Shown here: one piece after another, positions 6,467 through 9,419 of the stretch
How positions within the stretch are numbered: position 1 is the stretch's first letter
Layout of the letters: the number at the start of each line of letters is the position of its first letter
Source of the DNA: Bacteroidaceae bacterium
Lineage (GTDB): Bacteria > Bacteroidota > Bacteroidia > Bacteroidales > Bacteroidaceae
Assembly (NCBI GenBank): GCA_017558165.1
Contig: JAFYWE010000190.1
Coordinates: 1 to 9,419 of the forward strand
Reading direction: 5' to 3'
DNA: 9,419 nucleotides
Program-made: the position numbers and the translations under genes
The notes under the pieces: model-generated
The model's input: the letters and a program-made list of their open reading frames with translations, nothing else
Databases searched by the model: none
What the model was told of the DNA's origin: nothing

Positions 6467-7078
6467 ATGGTTATAGTTGATGGAATGAATTCCTTTGAGC
6501 GTGCGGTCAAGCGTATATTTGATTTGGTATGTTCGTTTTTTGGGATAGTGGTGCTGTCTCCTGTTTTTTTGATTGTATATGTGGCGCTCCGTGTGCAGAA
6601 TGAAGGAAGCGTTATTTTCAGGCAGGAGAGAATCGGATATAAAGGCAGGGCGTTCAATATATATAAGTTCCGTACCATGCGTGTCAATTCGGAGTCGAAT
6701 GGTAAACCCCAGTTGGCGGCAAAGGGTGACGAACGTCTTACAAAGGTCGGTAAGTTCTTGAGAGAACACCATCTGGATGAGCTCCCCCAGCTTTTCAATG
6801 TGCTTAAGGGTGATATGTCCTTTGTCGGTCCGCGTCCGGAACGTCAGTATTTCATAGACCAGATACGTCAGGTGAACCCTGATTACGATTACATCTTCCT
6901 GATGCGCCCAGGCTTGACCTCAAAAGCTACAATACATAACGGGTATACCGATACCTTGGACAAGATGCTTGTACGTCTTCAGATGGATCTTGAATATTTG
7001 CAGAAACGTTCATTCTGGTTGGACATAAAGTTGATTGTTACCACGGTGATTTACATAGTTTACGGAAAAAAGTTTTGA
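6467..7078 (+). CDS. Short (PglC-like) phosphoglycosyl transferase, polyprenyl-phosphate sugar-1-phosphate transferase
   Basis: The 203-residue product belongs to the bacterial sugar transferase family. It should move a sugar 1-phosphate from a UDP-sugar to undecaprenyl phosphate at the inner face of the cytoplasmic membrane, the first committed step of a lipid-linked glycan. It has the short monotopic form: RIFDL at 16-20, one hydrophobic re-entrant segment (about 20-42) broken by Ser31-Pro32 as in PglC, FRQERIGYKG at 51-60, YKFRTM at 66-71, the catalytic Asp104-Glu105 pair within HLDELPQLFNVLKGDMSFVG, then GPRPE at 121-125 and RPGLTS at 147-152. The large N-terminal membrane domain of WbaP/WcaJ is absent. 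A second Met at residue 7 (6485) would begin MNSFERAVKRIFDL, closer to PglC, so the true start may be there. The export gene follows after 2 bases. The sugar is not predictable. Confidence 0.93.
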   Translation: MVIVDGMNSFERAVKRIFDLVCSFFGIVVLSPVFLIVYVALRVQNEGSVIFRQERIGYKGRAFNIYKFRTMRVNSESNGKPQLAAKGDERLTKVGKFLREHHLDELPQLFNVLKGDMSFVGPRPERQYFIDQIRQVNPDYDYIFLMRPGLTSKATIHNGYTDTLDKMLVRLQMDLEYLQKRSFWLDIKLIVTTVIYIVYGKKF

Positions 7079-7080
7079 TA

Positions 7081-9419
7081 ATGACAAAAAAAATAGTTTT
7101 TCTCTTTGCGTTGCTTCTCTCATTCCAGTGGGTGGCAGCGCAATCTGTATCAGATGAACAGGTCATAAAGATTGTGATGACGGAGCGTGAGAGGGGTAGT
7201 GATGAAAAGACAATTGCCCAGAAATTGCTCAGGCAGGGTGTCACGCCGGCGCAGTTACGCCGAATAAAGGCAAAGTATGACCAGGAACAGGAGGGTCTCG
7301 GTGCTGTGGATATAACCACTATCAAGAGAAACAGGAATGCTTCGGACAAGAATGCTGCTGTCAATGACCGCAAGGGTGAGAACTTCATGCTCCGCGATGA
7401 GAAAGTCAAGTACAACAATCTGCAGAAACGTGAATTGTTGCAGTCCGAGATGGGATTCCTGGATATAGATTCTGTCGCGTATTACAACAATCTTATGAAA
7501 GATAAGGAGACTGTTTATGGCCGTAATCTCTTCAACAATGAGCTGCTCACATTTGAGCCGGCAATGAATATCCCTACTCCGGCCGATTATGTACTTGGTG
7601 CCGGCGATCAGGTGATAATTGATATCTGGGGCGCATCGCAGCAGAGCATAGACGGTGAGATTTCTCCAGACGGTTTTGTGGTCATTGATGGAATCGGTCC
7701 CTTAAGGCTCTCCGGGCTTACAGTAGCCAAGGCCAACGAATATGTCAAGAAAATGCTCGGCGATGATTATAACGGCTCATCAATAACTCTTTCCGTAGGT
7801 ACGGTACGTAGTGTAAAGGTCGAGGTCGTTGGCGATGTCGTTGCTCCGGGCTCTTATACATTGAGTGCTTTCTCGACGCTTTTCAATGCATTGTACACAG
7901 CCGGTGGTATCAGTGATATGGGTACGCTGCGTGACATCAATGTGTTCCGTGGCGGCAAGTCTGTTGCAAGGATTGATGTCTATGACTATATCGTGAACGG
8001 AAACAACAGCGGTAACATACGTCTGCAGGACAACGATCTCATTGTCGTTGGTCCTTATGATGCTATTGTCAGTGTCGGCGGTAAGGTAAAGCGTCCCATG
8101 AAATATGAGATGAAAGAGGACGAGACTTTGTCAAGATTGCTCTCCTTTGCCGGAAACTTCACGGGCGATGCATTTACAAAGAATGTAAGGGTAATCCGCA
8201 AGAGCGGTCGCGAATATTCTGTACACACGGTAGAGAAGGATGCCTTTTCTTCATTCAAACTCTTTGACGGTGACTCGATTTTCGTGGATTCCATAGTATC
8301 ACGTTTCTCGAATATGGTAGAGGTCAAGGGTGCAGTGTTCCATCCAGGCATGTATGAGACCGGTGGAAATATCAACACCGTACTGGACCTGCTTGAAGCT
8401 GCTGACGGATTGCGTGAGGATGCCTTTACTGCACGTGCCGTGATGCACCGTCGTAAGGCTGACCGTCGTCTGGAGGTGCTTGCTGTCGACATCGAAGGTA
8501 TAATGGATGGTCGTGTCCCTGATGTCGAGCTCCGCAAGGAGGATGTGCTGTTCATACCATCAGTACACGATATGCGTGGTGAGGAGACTCTCAGGATCAA
8601 CGGTGAGGTGAATTTCCCTGGTGTATATGAATATGCCGAGAATACTACCATTGAGGATTTTGTCCTCCAGGCAGGAGGATTGACCAATGCCGCGTCGATG
8701 GTAAAGGTCGACGTGTTCCGCCGTATATATGATGCAAAGGCATTGGCCGAGCAGGATACGATAACCCAGAACTTCAGTTTTGCAATCAAGGACGGTTTTG
8801 TTGTCGAGGGTGAGCCTGGTTTTATACTTGAACCTTTTGATGAGGTTCATGTACGCAAGAGCCCTGTGAACTCAGTTACGATGAACGTGTCGGTTGAGGG
8901 TGCTGTGAACTTTGCCGGTGATTATGCAATGTATAGCCGCAACTACCGTTTGAGCGACCTTGTAAAGGCTGCTGGTGGACTGTCTGATTTCGCATACCCC
9001 GAGGGTGCTCGTCTCTATCGTAAGATGACCGATGAGGAGCGTGCACAGCGTGAGAGTGTGATGAAGCTATCGCAAATCCAGATGTACGAGGAGAGTATGC
9101 GCTCCGAGAGCGATTATGACATTACTCTTGCCGATTCGCTCATGAACCTCAAACTCGAACTCGGCGACGTCTATGCCGTGGCAATAAATCTCGAGATGGC
9201 CATAAACAATCCCGGTGGTGTCGAGGATATTGTCCTGCGTGAGAGTGATGTCCTGATGGTACCACAGTATACCAGCACCATCAAGATAAGCGGTGAGGTA
9301 CGTTATCCTATTACACTTAACTACAAGAAGGGTGAGAAACTGAGCTATTACATCAAGCGTGCCGGTGGTTATTCTGACCGTGCCAAGAAGAATGGCGTAT
9401 ATGCCATATATATGAACGG
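7081..9419 (+). CDS. Wza-like polysaccharide export protein with multiple SLBB repeats (3' end beyond the window)
   Basis: The frame is open from ATG 7081 to the right edge, 779 codons with no stop. Residues 1-20 are a signal peptide with likely cleavage at VAA/Q, type I rather than a lipobox as in E. coli Wza. A charged helical segment (25-70) precedes the polysaccharide export domain, which opens with ADYVLGAGDQVIIDIWG at 168-184 and ISPDGFVVI at 194-202. Six SLBB-like repeats follow, each with a GxVxxPG-like turn and most with an AGG: about 246-279, 329-362, 412-446, 503-539, 600-639 and 732-769. It should form the periplasmic and outer-membrane exit channel for a capsule or exopolysaccharide, fed by the pathway started by the upstream transferase, to which it is probably translationally coupled (2-base gap). 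A Wzz-type chain-length regulator would be expected downstream. Confidence 0.92.
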   Translation, partial: MTKKIVFLFALLLSFQWVAAQSVSDEQVIKIVMTERERGSDEKTIAQKLLRQGVTPAQLRRIKAKYDQEQEGLGAVDITTIKRNRNASDKNAAVNDRKGENFMLRDEKVKYNNLQKRELLQSEMGFLDIDSVAYYNNLMKDKETVYGRNLFNNELLTFEPAMNIPTPADYVLGAGDQVIIDIWGASQQSIDGEISPDGFVVIDGIGPLRLSGLTVAKANEYVKKMLGDDYNGSSITLSVGTVRSVKVEVVGDVVAPGSYTLSAFSTLFNALYTAGGISDMGTLRDINVFRGGKSVARIDVYDYIVNGNNSGNIRLQDNDLIVVGPYDAIVSVGGKVKRPMKYEMKEDETLSRLLSFAGNFTGDAFTKNVRVIRKSGREYSVHTVEKDAFSSFKLFDGDSIFVDSIVSRFSNMVEVKGAVFHPGMYETGGNINTVLDLLEAADGLREDAFTARAVMHRRKADRRLEVLAVDIEGIMDGRVPDVELRKEDVLFIPSVHDMRGEETLRINGEVNFPGVYEYAENTTIEDFVLQAGGLTNAASMVKVDVFRRIYDAKALAEQDTITQNFSFAIKDGFVVEGEPGFILEPFDEVHVRKSPVNSVTMNVSVEGAVNFAGDYAMYSRNYRLSDLVKAAGGLSDFAYPEGARLYRKMTDEERAQRESVMKLSQIQMYEESMRSESDYDITLADSLMNLKLELGDVYAVAINLEMAINNPGGVEDIVLRESDVLMVPQYTSTIKISGEVRYPITLNYKKGEKLSYYIKRAGGYSDRAKKNGVYAIYMN

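Noticed and set aside
8055..8789. 244-codon open frame on the minus strand inside the export gene
   Set aside because: The translation is Ser/Thr/Arg-rich low-complexity sequence, typical of an antisense shadow, while the plus strand encodes clear SLBB repeats.

Overview
This window looks like chromosomal DNA from a member of the Bacteroidales (Bacteroides/Prevotella/Muribaculaceae type). The evidence is a DUF4837-type lipoprotein beside rlmN, a phosphoglycosyl transferase ending in GKKF followed by a many-SLBB export protein, -7 boxes of the Bacteroidetes form TAnnTTTG, weak Shine-Dalgarno sequences and AT-rich intergenic DNA around coding DNA of roughly even base composition. Genus is not resolvable by reading alone. 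I see no insertion sequence, integrase, tRNA, rRNA or CRISPR array.

Layout. Positions 1-210 are non-coding or hold only the edge of an unseen gene, and contain a dense set of inverted repeats, including a possible pseudoknot at 132-183. Positions 211-2288 (minus strand) are a two-gene unit: rlmN (23S rRNA A2503 / tRNA A37 methyltransferase) followed, with a 4-base ATGA overlap, by a DUF4837 lipoprotein gene. Positions 2289-2487 are a divergent promoter region. Positions 2488-6176 (plus strand) are a second two-gene unit, again joined by an ATGA overlap: an 802-residue protein that joins a GT2 glycosyltransferase to a C-terminal GalT/Ap4A-phosphorylase-like (HIT superfamily, DUF4922-like) domain, and a 427-residue SpoIID/LytB protein with no signal peptide. 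Positions 6177-6466 are an AT-rich intergenic leader. Positions 6467 to the right edge (plus strand) open a surface-polysaccharide locus: a short PglC-like phosphoglycosyl transferase and, 2 bases later, a Wza-like outer-membrane export protein with six visible SLBB-like repeats, cut off by the window end.

How they may work together. The right-hand pair is the expected first step and exit channel of a lipid-linked polysaccharide pathway: transfer of a sugar phosphate to undecaprenyl phosphate, then export. The middle pair is the most unusual part. A glycosyltransferase fused to a nucleotide-transfer domain is translationally coupled to a peptidoglycan-lyase-like protein that seems to lack an export signal. 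Its substrate and compartment cannot be read from sequence.
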